Origin: Strigamia acuminata
Taxonomy: Eukaryota > Arthropoda > Chilopoda > Geophilomorpha > Linotaeniidae
Assembly: GCA_949358305.1 (NCBI GenBank)
Contig: OX442322.1
Coordinates: forward strand, 870,001 to 930,000
Length of the DNA: 60,000 nt
Direction: 5' to 3'
The notes under the pieces are model-generated. The model was not told where the DNA came from. It saw nothing but the letters and a program-made list of their open reading frames with translations, and searched no databases. Below, piece after piece: positions 33,601 to 43,775 of this stretch; positions within the stretch are counted from its first letter, which is position 1; each line of letters begins with the position of its first letter. The position numbers were made by a program, and so were the translations under genes.

Positions 33601-34476
33601 TCTACATAGATGACATTGTTTTGTTCTAATCGACTGACAACATCCTAGATCGCATCATCCGACTAATATCATCGAAATTCGAGATCGTCAACCTCAGGCC
33701 AATTTCGAGATTACTAGGCGTCAACTTCATCAGATTCGCGGGGAGGGTGTTTATCATCCAACGTTCTTACATCGAAAAGTTGTTGAAGAAATTTGAGATT
33801 ACAGCGGATAAGATGATTAAAGTCCCAGTTACACCAGGAACGATCCTGAAGAAAGGCTCCACCGAGAACTTGTCCGATTTCCCATATCGATCGTTAATCG
33901 GTTCTCTTCTATTCCTGGCATCTCGAACTCGACCCGACATCCAGTACTCCGTCATCGCGTTATCGCAATATAACAATTGCTACGACAAGACCCATATTCG
34001 CGCACTTCTCCAAGTTCTCCGTTACGTCGCAAATACGGCCGACTACGCGATTGAATTATCCGGATGTACAACAAGCCAGTTATGGGCATACACCGACGCT
34101 TCTTGGGCCTCCGAATTCAAAGCAGTCTTCTGTTGCGTGCTTGACAATGGAAGCAGAATTCATTGCCCTCGTCGAGTGCGTAAAAGAGCTATACTGGCTT
34201 GATCACGTCTTCTCTCAACTCCCTTTTCTAAACCGCATGTCTCGACCTCTCGTCTATTCGGATGCTTTAGCGTCCATACAATTTACATCGAATGACGTAG
34301 AGAACGCAAAAACTAAACACATTCGCGTTAAATATCACTGGTTGCGGGAGTGGTATCTGGCAAAGTGCTTCGATTTACGGAAGGTCCCCGGTGAAACGAA
34401 CGTAGCAGATATTTTCACAAAATGGCTCGGATCAGAGCGACTCCGAACACTCACCGCGGGAATCTTCTGCCAGTAA
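30641..34476 (+). pseudogene. A2 pol: protease, integrase, RT, RNase H
   Basis: Continues gag after G. Protease WIVDCGATDHVSH is near 30765-30805, GAG-pre-integrase WHSRLGHLHTNAM near 31530, zinc pair CNHC, then integrase (MDLWGPHQT, IRTDRGGEF, NGTAERINR), RT (GCKWIFKLK, DVKCAYLYGELEHRVYM, MLVYIDDIVLF near 33600) and RNase H (AYTDASWASE; MEAEFIALVECVKELYWL; KHIRVKYHWLRE). TAA stops occur at 31803 and 33627. A deletion removes integrase residues just before 31803, and another removes part of RNase H near 34120 with a frame change. The first pieces share one frame; the copy is dead. Confidence 0.9.
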
Positions 34477-34510
34477 CCGATGAAGACATCTTTATTTTTC
34501 CCATCGTTTT

Positions 34511-34659
34511 TCCCTATCGCCATTTCCGCGCGCGTCGTGCAGACGTCGCCTCGTATAGTGGCAAAGTGCGCCCGGGTCGGTCACCGCCATTGCCGCTATT
34601 TTCTCGTTGTTTCCTTTATTTTGCACGACCATTTCGTGCTCGTTTCCACCTCTGCTACA
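34511..34659 (+). repeat. A2 3' LTR, only the last 149 bp
   Basis: Matches the last 148-149 bp of the 5' LTR (14785-14932) and ends CTCTGCTACA before the AAAAT duplication. The polypurine tract and about 420 bp of LTR are deleted. Confidence 0.85.
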
Positions 34660-34664
34660 AAAAT

Positions 34665-35160
34665 GACCGTAAAGGCGTCGCACTTCTCGTGCTGACGTAT
34701 GAGCAACGTCTGAGGCGAAAAACGAATGATACGGCCGCGCAAATGCGCTTATATGCCGTGAAATGATAATGTCGATGTTTAAAAACATAAAAATAATTTA
34801 ATTAACGAAAAATACTCACAAATAGAGTCCAATACAATCGAAAATCCAAGTGGCAAGGGCAAAGCGATGGTCGCTGCCATCTTGGAAGGTGAGAGAGATA
34901 CATTAACGACACCTGGTGTCGTGAAAAAGAATTACATAATTGAATAAATGATAAATCAAGTGGATGCACTGGAAACTGCATGATACCACATGCTAAATAA
35001 CATTAAATAAATGTAAACAATAGAAATGAGCAAATAACATCGAATATAAATAATTATAGTGAAATACATCGTGATTAGATAAACTAAGGAGTCGGAAAGT
35101 GATTCTATGTCACATCGATATATCTTTTGGGTTTCTTAAAACCAACAATTCCCCCTTTCG
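34665..35160 (-). repeat. C 3' LTR (main part) and polypurine tract
   Basis: On the minus strand CGAAAGGGGGAAT (35160-35148, polypurine tract) precedes TGTTGGTTTTAAG (35147), the LTR start. The LTR runs to 34665, is broken by A2, and ends at 14308, about 540 bp in total. It contains CGACACCAGGTGTCG (34922-34908) and AAGATGGCAGCGAC (34883-34870), in the same relative positions as the motif pair of A1 and A2. Confidence 0.82.
34870..34922 (-). promoter_or_regulatory. CTCF-like and YY1/Pho-like motif pair in C LTR
   Basis: The palindromic CGACACCAGGTGTCG, a weak CTCF-like core, is followed about 24 bp later by TCCAAGATGGCAGCGAC, which contains a good YY1/Pho core. The pair is positionally homologous to those in A1 and A2 although flanking LTR sequence is diverged. 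Confidence 0.3.
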
Positions 35161-35400
35161 ATGGAGATAGAATCAGGAGAAATAAATAACAAACTGGAAT
35201 TACAGTAGATAATAATAATTGAAAATAAATAATAAAGTCGAATCACCGAGCCGGGTACTGTCATTGTAAAACTATGGAAGCCCGAAAATTCCCACAGAAA
35301 CTCAATGATCCTCAAATCCGGGTAAATAACAAAAGAATGTCATGATAAAGTCTAAAGTCGGAAAACTCTCAAAATCAACAACTGAAGACGCTCAGAACTG

Positions 35401-37640
35401 AGCCACTTAGTTGATGTCCCGAACTTCTTGATTAGCTTTGCGATATAAGCACGCTGGGAAATATAGGTACGACCCATGTCGCGAATAAACTCGACGCCTA
35501 ATAGCTTTATGATGGGACCGAGATTGACGATGTCGAATTTCGAAGTGATAAGTGGGATTATTTAGTCCAATACACTGTCGGCCGCATAGAAAAGAACGAT
35601 ATCGTCCACGTAGACAAACATGACCGCGCAATTGTCGAAGATGTGCACGCAGTTGCATGCGGGCATTTTCCTGAATCCGAGAGCTCGAAGTGTTTCGTCC
35701 AATTTTTGATACCATTGTCGACCAGATTGGTAGAGTCCGTAAAGAAATTTCACGAGTAACCAAACGTTGTCGGGGTGATTATAGGTAACACCTGCCGGGA
35801 TGCGCATGTAGACCTTGTGCTCCAGGTCCCCGTACAGGTATGCACTCTTGACGTCGAGGTGTGCGTCTTTCCATCCTCGAAGAACTACCAAAAGGCAAAA
35901 GAAAAGACGAATGAGAACGAAATTCACCACCGGACTAAACACTTCGTCATAGTCGACTCCTAGGGTTTGGCGATAGCCTTGGGCAACGAGGCGGGCACGA
36001 TATCGAGGTACTTTTCCGGCAGCGTCCGATTTGAGCTTGAACAGCCATTTGCAGCCTAAAATTGTCGTGTTAGGCGGTTTCGGAACTTCGACATAGATCT
36101 CCCTCTCTTTAAACGTCCCCAATTCTTCATTAATGGCTTCACGCCACTTCGGAGCATCTTGAAATTTGAGAATTTCCGCGTACGATGACGGTTCAGTGCG
36201 ACAAAGATGTGCAGCATGTCGAACTGCAGGTATCAAAGGCAATGTGTGTTCCATGTTGCCGAAGAAGAATAACTCGGGGTCGTAAGAGAGATTGTTCATT
36301 GTGCAAAATTCCTCAATATCTCGTCGAGATCGAAGTCGCAGGTTCGGTTCTGGGAAATAATAGACATCGGTGTCAATTGATCCAGGTCGCTGGTCCTTTC
36401 GGAGGTGTTTTTCACGAATCCACCGTCTGAAGACCGTGTCACCTCCCACATAACGCCAATAGAAAGAAGTTTTGCCAGCTGAAGGGGCTGGAACGTGTGT
36501 CGAACCAGGAGGTATTGGAGACATTGCCCCGGGTTTGAAGATTGGCATTGTGTGTTGCAAAATGTTCGGACCGGCTTTTCTGCGCATTGTAACACAGCGA
36601 CTCGGTGAACCGGGCTGTGAAAGGCCAGGAGAACTGGTAAAAGACAATTCCGGCGAATCTTGCGTAGACTGGATTTGTTGCAGCTCAGCCGCGTCCAGTT
36701 GAACTGCTTCATCATCAATCTGTTCAACATCATCATCGGTGTCTTGCCCTTCCTGATAAAGGATTGGGTACAATGCCGACCGTCCTATACTAGCGGAATT
36801 TGGGAGTGCCAATGTACAAGCGTCTAATAATTGGCGCTCCGGTGTCTTGAGTGGTGAAAGATAAACAAGAGGGATGGATATGGACCTCGATACGGATCCA
36901 TTCCCATTGTTGTCATCATCTTCTGATTCATCATCTGACGAATCTGCATCGGAATCTGCTTTTCTTGTCCAGTCTACATATTGAACATTGTCATTGAATG
37001 ACACTCTTTGTTGTTGTTGGACATCGGGTTCAGAAAATGTTTTGTTAGATTAATGAGACGAGTTTCGGAGGGATTTCCGATAAGATAGATGTTCATCTAT
37101 TCGTACGTGCGTTGATTTGACGACTTTATTGTCCACTGGGTTCCATATACGGTATCCACGGGTTCCAGTGGCATACCTTACGAGAAAACCTTCCCAGGCG
37201 CGAGCTTCGAGCTTCTTACAGCCTGGGGCCGTGAAATGGACCCAGCATTTTGATCCAAGCTTTCTTAAATGTCGTAAGGACAACGCACGTTGTCGCCAGA
37301 GAATATAGGGAATTTTGTTTTTGAGACGTGAGTGGGGACTTCGATTTTTAATGTAAGCGAACGTAATTGCGAGTTCGGCCCATAATCCATCCGGTAAACG
37401 AGTTTCTTGTATAATAGCCCTCACGTGGTCGGCCATTGTCCGGTTTATTTGTTCGGCTGTTCCGTTCATCTGGGGCGATGACGGGTTCGTTCGCTGCCCC
37501 TGAATTCCTTTGTCCTTGAGTTATTGTAAAAATTCATTCGACATGAATTCATCTCCTGGGTCCGTCCGAATTGCTTTAATACGAGTATCTGCTATTCGCT
37601 CAACTCTAGCGACAAGTTTTTTGAAGGATTCGAACGTTTA
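35401..37640 (-). pseudogene. C integrase, linker and RT
   Basis: One minus frame runs from integrase (ARVERIADTRIKAIRTDPGDEF, NGTAEQINRTMADH) through NPVDNKVVKSTHVRID and an acidic linker to RT (GCKWLFKLKSD, ADVDEVFSPVVNF-like core, DVKSAYLYGDLEHKVYM, MFVYVDDIVLFYAAD near 35590). It is broken only by TAA codons at 37640, 37523, 37052 and 35564. After LIKKFGTS the sequence jumps to TKWLSSERL near 35420, the very end of pol, so RNase H is deleted. Confidence 0.88.
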
Positions 37641-39295
37641 AGATTTGTGAGCAAGAAGCGTGCTCCAGGTATATCTGGTCGCATCGTCGATAACGGTAAA
37701 CACAAAACGAGCACCACCAAATGAAGTTACGGGGGCTGGACCCCACAAATCCATATGTAGTAAGTCCAAAGGTTTCGTAGTGCTCGGGTGTTGATCTGGT
37801 TTATGAGACATTCGAATCGATTTTGCCAAACGACAGTCAATGCAAGCAAGTTCCTGTTTAACCTCTGCCGGTTCAATGCAGTAAACGTGGTCGTTATTTG
37901 CTAAAAGGCGCATTGCATTGGTGTGCAGATGCCCAAGGCGGCTGTGCCATAGTTCAGTGGCATCCTTAACAGTAGCAGGATTGGCAATTACCTTCTTTGG
38001 TGATGTAGAAGGGTTGCTAGGAGGAGGTAAGGCAGGGAAGGACGTCATCGGAATGGATTGGAGAGCACCAGCGTAGGATGAGGTAGGAGGTTCTGTCTGA
38101 ACAGGTGTGATTTGAAGAATAGGTAAAGACTGGGTTGGATTGAGGATTTGATTCTGAGTTGGCTCTGAAACAGGCGGCATTACTATGCGAAAATCCACAA
38201 TGTCTTTTTGTTTCTTTTTCCTCTTTTTAGATTTTGGTATGGTCTCGAAATCCACTTCTGTTGTGACATACGTCTGGACTGGTGCGAGTTGAATTTGAGT
38301 CGAAGTTGTTGTCGAAACCGGATTCGAAACTGTTGGTGAAACTGAGTTCGAAACGGTTGTAGACAGCGAAGGCGTCGTACATAATCCATCTTCGTAGTAG
38401 AGACCGCCTCTCTCTTTCGCTCGAAGAATAGGGCACCGAATGTCCGATTGATAAATGTTAATTTCTCCATTATAAATGTGTATGTGATGGCGAGTTTTAT
38501 CAATTTTCGAAACCGAAATCAAGTTGGCCTCAAAATTCAGTGCGTAAATTACATTCGTCAAATTCACAATACAATGGGAGTTGTCTATGCGTATTAATAG
38601 TCGGATATTTCCTTTGCCGGTCACCTGAGACTTGCCTTGTCCCAGTTCAATGTCAAAAGGTATGATACTTGAAAAGTCCGTAAAGGAAGCCTGAACGTGC
38701 GAAACATGATCCGTAGCACCACAATCGACAATCCATTCATTGGATTGCATGAAATGTGCAATTGGGCGCTCGGAAAACTGAGGGGCGTTGGCGAAAAAAG
38801 TCCCTTCTCAAATTGGATGTGAACTGCCTCGTGAACGTGTGTCGTCGGTTCTCGGCTTGGAATTTTATTTCTTCTTCGGCTCTTGCTTTGAGAGCGTTGG
38901 AATGAAGTCGCGTGTTGATTACTGTCCGTACGCCGAGGGTGGGGGCACTTGTTTGTGTAGTGCCCCATTTCGTGGCAATTAAAGCATTTGACCGACGAAA
39001 GTGGTCTACGAGGACGAGAATTGTTCCGAGACTGTTGTTGATACTGTTGTTGGCCCTTTGCGGACGCATGCACCGAGGATGAATGGACGTTATGCAATCC
39101 GGTCGCTCTGAGGCGAAGGTATTCAGATACTAATTGTTCGGCGACTTCCGTTGGTGTAAACATATCATCCAGCCAGTGGTAAATGGCAAATGTGGCCTGG
39201 GAATATTCGAGCGGCAATCGATTGAGGTACTGATAGGCGTGGTGCGTATCCGAGACATCTTCTTTCACGTCATTTTCAGTGATTTTCGGTACCAT
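37641..39295 (-). pseudogene. C gag remnant, protease and pre-integrase
   Basis: Gag keeps HHAYQYLNRLPLEYSQATFAIYHW and a CCHC knuckle (CFNCHEMGHYTNKC near 38950-38990) but lacks about 120 N-terminal codons found in A2. After a frame break near 38800, protease (WIVDCGATDHVSHVQ near 38735-38690), a Ser/Pro-rich linker and WHSRLGHLHTNAMRLLANNDHVY (near 37890-37950) follow. The segment ends at a TAA (37640-37638) at the homologous place to a TAA in A2 (31803). Confidence 0.88.
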
Positions 39296-39703
39296 TGCCG
39301 AGAATCGATTTTAGCGTGGGAAGGAATTTGTGTTAAGGAGGAAGCCATCTTTTAAGAATAGATACGCAGACGACGGCAAAAACGATTGGAGAAAATCACG
39401 CGGACGACGGCAAAAACGATTGGAGAAAATCACGCGGACGACGGCAAAAACAATTGGAAAAAATCACGCGGACGACGGCAATTGACGGCAATTGATATCA
39501 TTGTTTCAATCGCCTTTGCCGTCGTCGGCGTGATTGTTTCCAACCGTTTTTCTTGTCAATTGCGTGATTTTTTCCAATCGTTTTTGCCGTCGTCCGCGTG
39601 ATTTTCTCCAATCGTTTTCTTAAAAGATGGCTTCTTCCTTAACACAAATTCCTTCCCACGCTAAAATTGATTCTCGGCAATGGTACCGAAAATCACTGAA
39701 ATT
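39274..39703. repeat. 430-bp inverted duplication of C gag start
   Basis: The start of C gag (around 39274-39355) recurs in inverse orientation at about 39622-39703, with matching runs such as ACACAAATTCCTTCCCACGC and CGGCAATGGTACCGAAAATC. Between them, about three units of roughly 34 bp (CGACGGCAAAAACGATTGG and ACGCGG blocks, 39370-39480) face their own inverted copies (39505-39610). Transcripts would fold into a long hairpin. The centre is near 39490-39505. Confidence 0.85.
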
Positions 39704-40289
39704 GATCAGAAATGAACAAAACCACCCAAAAATGACCACAAAACCATCCAAAAATGACCGAAAACCACCAAATAATAACCAAAAACTTGCCCACAACTTT
39801 AATCTTAATCATTAAAAAATTTCACACTTGATTTGCTATTATTTTCTGTTATAATCAATTCATTTACGGCCATTTTAGGTCGTTTTTGCCACGATTTCAG
39901 TCACTTTTGGTTGTTTTTTTGGTCACTTTTTGGTGTTTTTTGTTCAATTCCGATCATTTTCGTCGTATTTTGGTCTGCGCAAATTTGGTCAGTGCAAATT
40001 TGGTCCGCGCAAATTTAGGATCGCAATTTTAGCGATCGCACATCTGACGATCGCAAATTTGAACCCCGCCCATTAAATTCATATTTTTTTTTAGAGTTCA
40101 AGGTGGTTGTTCACACCTTCCAGCTCTTTTTTATGCTCTCTCTTCTTTACTCAATAATGGGTTTAAGAATGTACCCGATGAGTTAACCTGCACAAGCTTG
40201 CCTCAACAGTGGGGAAAACCAAGAGATAAAAAACTTTACTTAACAAATTATGTTTCATTTTTAATGTGACACTTTTTTCCTAAATGTAG
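39704..40289. other. Low-complexity stretch with weak inverted repeats
   Basis: An A/C-rich part with repeated AAAAATGACC and CCACCAAA (39715-39790) faces a T/G-rich part (39870-39970) of roughly complementary pattern. GCAAATTTGGTC and GATCGCA repeats lie at 39975-40062. It may be the remains of a DNA transposon. No gene is seen. Confidence 0.45.
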
Positions 40290-40872
40290 GTGTGACAATT
40301 AAACCAGGTGGCATTATGGATCATGTGCTTTGCCCCTCAGGATTAAAAACAAAGAAGAAGAAGAGGTCACTCCAGTGTACCTTGTATGAAGCAAGAAAGG
40401 AAAAGGTATTAATCTAGAATTTTAAAATTGAATAAATTTAATAAAAAAAAATTTTATAGGTTAAAACTGCGACTGCTAATGAAGGAAACCCTGAAGGAAA
40501 CCCTGAATGCTTCGAAGACAGTACTACCATTATCATACCTTCTAACAACAACAACTGAAGTGAACACAAGCGTTGGACCTGTAGGACAATTCTCACCATT
40601 ACATTATCAACTAGCAAGGTTTACACCGCCAGTAGTTGAATTGAATGGTGGGAATGGGAATATAAATACTCCATGTTATTTTTCTTCTGTACCGATTAAT
40701 TCATGTGACTGCAGCTTTCCCAATGTTACCAGCAATTTCTTCCAAAATAAGGTTGCAATCACATCGAAAAAGGCTGAAGAAATTGCTAGTTTAACTGAAA
40801 AACAGTCTGAATGTGAAATGTGGTTTAATGAAAGAAAAATTCGGTTATGTTCTTTGAACCGCCCTGAAGTTC
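40290..40872 (+). pseudogene. Decayed exon-like fragment, possibly YqaJ-transposon related
   Basis: An AG acceptor (40289), an open piece ending LQCTLYEARKEK and a GT donor (40406) suggest one exon. A second acceptor (40459) leads to a piece whose end, LTEKQSECEMWFNERKIRL, resembles the start of YqaJ-like recombinase domains of transposon-derived proteins (TxxQSxxxxWFxxRxxRIT). The two do not join in one open frame, and the second is cut by the D LTR. The family assignment is a guess from pattern. Confidence 0.3.
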
Positions 40873-41568
40873 TGTAACATGGCTTCAGGCTTTTATCTCA
40901 TTGATTGTGTTAATTCACAGGTTTTTATCCACTCGTACATGTTAGTTTCCCTTTCTTTTCGTATTGTTTTTAGCGCCGTGACGCGTCATATTTTGTGCAG
41001 GATAAGTTTGTTTGGCCTTCAAACTGAAGTCTTTGTGTCTATTTATTTCATGCATTCGACGCGTAGCTTAGTTTTGCCGCTCATCACGAGCTTTAGCTTA
41101 ATTAAGCATTTGTTCGAAGTTTAGTTTAGATTCGTGTGACCGTGCGGGCCATAAGCACGTGTTAGCACGCATTTCTCGCTGGATTTTGATAGCGAGGCAG
41201 TCGTTTAGGTCGGGATAATACTCGATTCTTTCTCGTTTATTGTGCTGCTTTTGGCTCCGGGCATAGTCAAGTCTGGACATTTGTCTAGCTTGATCTTACC
41301 GACGCGTCGAGAAAAGCGCATTTGCGAGTTGTTTCGTGTTGTTTTCGATTCTCGTGATTGCTAAGCAGGTTCTGTCCCCCATTTTTAGTTGCTCAGAAGG
41401 ACCCGGCAAAAATAATTTGTGTAAGGTCAAGATCTGGGGTGTGAACCACCTATATCCAGGAACACATCCACTGGCCGGGCAGATCTTGAGGACCAGGCTC
41501 CCAGGAATTATTGTATCGCGGCGTCTTTCAAACGCGTCCAAACTAACTCGGAAACGCGATCCATTACA
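40873..41568 (+). repeat. 5' LTR of D
   Basis: The end (CCATTACA, 41568) is fixed by the primer site two bases on. The start is inferred as TGTAACATGG (40873), where coding-like sequence breaks off, giving inverted ends TGTAA and TTACA and a length of 696 bp. It is a solo identification because no second LTR is present. Confidence 0.6.
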
Positions 41569-41570
41569 CG

Positions 41571-41585
41571 TGGTGCCGAAACCCG
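41571..41585 (+). other. D primer-binding site, tRNA-Phe
   Basis: TGGTGCCGAAACCCG complements the 3' end of animal tRNA-Phe (CGGGTTTCGGCA plus CCA) over 15 nt. Confidence 0.8.
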
Positions 41586-41746
41586 TGAACTTTTCCGAGT
41601 TTTTTTTAATTGCTACCCATATAAACTGCTTTTGCGGTGGGTGTAGCAATTGTTTTTGGAAAACTAAGGTACGAGTGGCGTTGTTATTCGCTACTTTTAA
41701 GCAGTAAGATCACTCATTCGAGTCACTGCTATAATTTCTGTCTATC

Positions 41747-43775
41747 ATGGCGGAAGGAGGTCATCGTGAGGATGACTCTACAAGTGTGTGGCCCGACTGG
41801 TTTTGCCGGGCGGGTGAGCGGCTTTACGAACGTAGACCGCGCCCGTCTGACTCGCAGCCGAAGCCCAGGTCGGAGCATGGCGTACCCTTAGCAGGGGATG
41901 GTGGGCCGCCATCCTACTCGCAGATTCACAAGGGTGCTGCAGTTGCAGAGATGGGGGCCTCCACAACAGATGGCTCCTATCGCCCAGACCCCTCCTCGTC
42001 TGTGCATGAGTTTCGAGTGGATTTGTCAGCTTCAGCGGTATTAACTCCCCCAGTGAGGAAAAACCCTACCGCTCCTCCTGGATCTAGCCCTGAGGACGAT
42101 GTTGCTAGGGAGGGGGCTCAACGTGAACCAGATTGGTTAAGTTTTTTACAGCGAGCCGAGCTGGCGTTGAACGAACGTGTTGTTTGAACAATGGAACAGT
42201 TTAGTCATAACATCGACTGTAGATTGGTACATTGGAGAAATGAGACTCTAGTGGGGATGCGGGATGTGGTTAGGAAGGAAATTGTGGCATTGACCATGCA
42301 GCCCGTGGAGGGGGTTATTCTACCAGTTCAGCAGAGACCCCATAACCCTCTGCCTGGTGACGGGCCCCCTCCTGGGCAGGAACAGGGGCCGAGGCAGGTC
42401 CGCTCACGTATCCTGACGCCAAGTGAATTTGACAGACAAGGGTTAGCAGGAGATGGGGGTGCGCCGGGGAACACAAACCTTCCGCTACTCTCGGGAAAGA
42501 GGCCATCGAACGTGACAGCCCAAGCGGGGTCGCAAAGATACGCTCCGTCGGAGTATGCCAATAGTGAGGTCATGAGGGACATAATTCGTTCCAAATCCTC
42601 GACTGTCAGCCTTCCTTCAACGGCAAGTGTTGATCGGGCAGCTGCTGCGCGCGGAAATTCAGTCAATTCGCGTCTTCGGCAGCGGACTTATCCGCCAATA
42701 CCGGCTCTACAGCCGCATGTATGACTTATCGCATGTGAAATCAGAAACCGTACCGGTGTTCGATGAGAAGGATCAATCCTATAATGCTGTCAAGCGATTC
42801 CCGGCAAAATGGCGGGCACACTTTGTCATGTCACGCGTATCGGAGGAGGCGTACATCGATTCATTTATTCCTTTGGCCTTGTGTGGGAAACCGTTAAATT
42901 GGTTCCTGCGCTTGCGTCATAAACCTAAAACATGGGATGAATTTGTTGTGCGTTTTTGCAGGGTGTATTTCCTGTCCGAAGCTGACGCGGCAGTCTTCTT
43001 GCAAGATGCGTGTCAGGAAGTTGGAGAGGATACGACTGAGTTTCTGTGTGAAATGAGTCGTTACCTTGAGTTGACAGGTGTGCTAGGGGATCGGCAGCAA
43101 TGGAATTTGGCTCAGCATTGGCTGCAGCCTCAGATCACAGATGCGATAGTCCGGTATGGCGTTCATTCCATGTCGCGAGCGATAGATCTTGGTCAGGAGG
43201 CTGATTGTGAGTTGAAGATGCGTGCCCTTCAACACCGTAGATTTGACGAAAAAGGGGTTCGAAAAAGCCCAGTACCCGCTCCCGAACCTAAACCTAGGAA
43301 AGCTAGGATTGGGGAGACTAGGAAGGTGGAACCAGCTAAGACAGAAAAACCTTCTACCCGCTTCCAATTCCATAAGCGGAAATTGGTTGCTTTGGCTGAG
43401 GTTTTGGGCTACCCGATGGCGGATGGTGACGTGCAGAGTGTCGCCGGGCAGTTCCTGAGAAGTGAACCTCCGGTGCCGACACGGGTAACCAGTGTGCCCA
43501 CGAAGGCTCCGAAAACTAGGGTTCCTCCGGGAGTCGCGGTGACAATGTGTGGCCACTCCGCTCATTTTTTTGCCAACACCGCTAGCCCTCCTAATTTAGT
43601 GTTACCACCCGGAGCTGAGTGGGTGCAAAATTGCAAGGATCGTTGGTATATGCGTGATATTGAGAAACGCATTGCTCTGTGTCTCCATTGTTTCAAACCC
43701 TGGCAGTTTCCGGGAAACGACCTGGGTCCGTCGACCAAGCCGTCCGAGAAGGCGGCGGACCCGAAACGCAAGTAA
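41747..43775 (+). pseudogene. D gag
   Basis: ATG 41747 (CATCATGGCGG context) opens a Pro/Gly-rich N-terminal region that meets TGA at 42185 (GTTTGAACA, an Arg CGA context), continues in the same frame to 42724, and then must shift +1 into the capsid frame (42627-43775). The capsid region contains VKRFPAKWRAHFVMSRVSEEAY, WFLRLRHKPKTWDEFVVRFC and WLQPQITDAIVRYG, typical of gypsy gag. A Cys/His end lies near 43540-43700, but no canonical CCHC knuckle is seen. It ends at TAA 43773-43775, past the -1 slip site. Confidence 0.8.
43712..43718 (+). promoter_or_regulatory. -1 frameshift heptamer, D gag/pol
   Basis: G GGA AAC is in gag phase inside the gag-pol overlap (43679-43775). Slipping -1 enters the pol frame. 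A clear downstream hairpin was not worked out. Confidence 0.6.

Larger units (their letters stand above)
14364..34659 (+). mobile_element. Copia element A2, split by gypsy G
   Basis: Plus-strand copia: 5' LTR, perfect initiator-Met primer site, leader and gag, then the 13,992-bp G insertion, then protease, integrase, RT, RNase H and a truncated 3' LTR. Both ends carry the 5-bp duplication AAAAT (14359-14363 and 34660-34664), so the outer boundaries are original despite the internal loss of most of the 3' LTR. It sits inside the 3' LTR of copia C. Confidence 0.92.
34665..39355 (-). mobile_element. Copia element C, internally deleted
   Basis: Minus-strand copia of the same clade as A but clearly divergent. 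From right to left: a gag start, deleted gag middle, zinc knuckle, protease, integrase, RT up to about the YVDD box, a large RNase H deletion, a 3' UTR, polypurine tract and 3' LTR (interrupted by A2). No 5' LTR is found; the gag start instead runs into an inverted duplication (39274-39703). Confidence 0.85.

Noticed and set aside
31803-37640. Reassigned TAA codon (alternative genetic code)
   Set aside because: Expected residues at the TAA sites differ (Tyr, Glu, Arg-like), and the intact G element uses TAA, TAG and TGA as normal stops.
39975-40062. Origin or regulatory array from GATCGCA/GCAAATTTGG repeats
   Set aside because: Too short and irregular; no supporting context.
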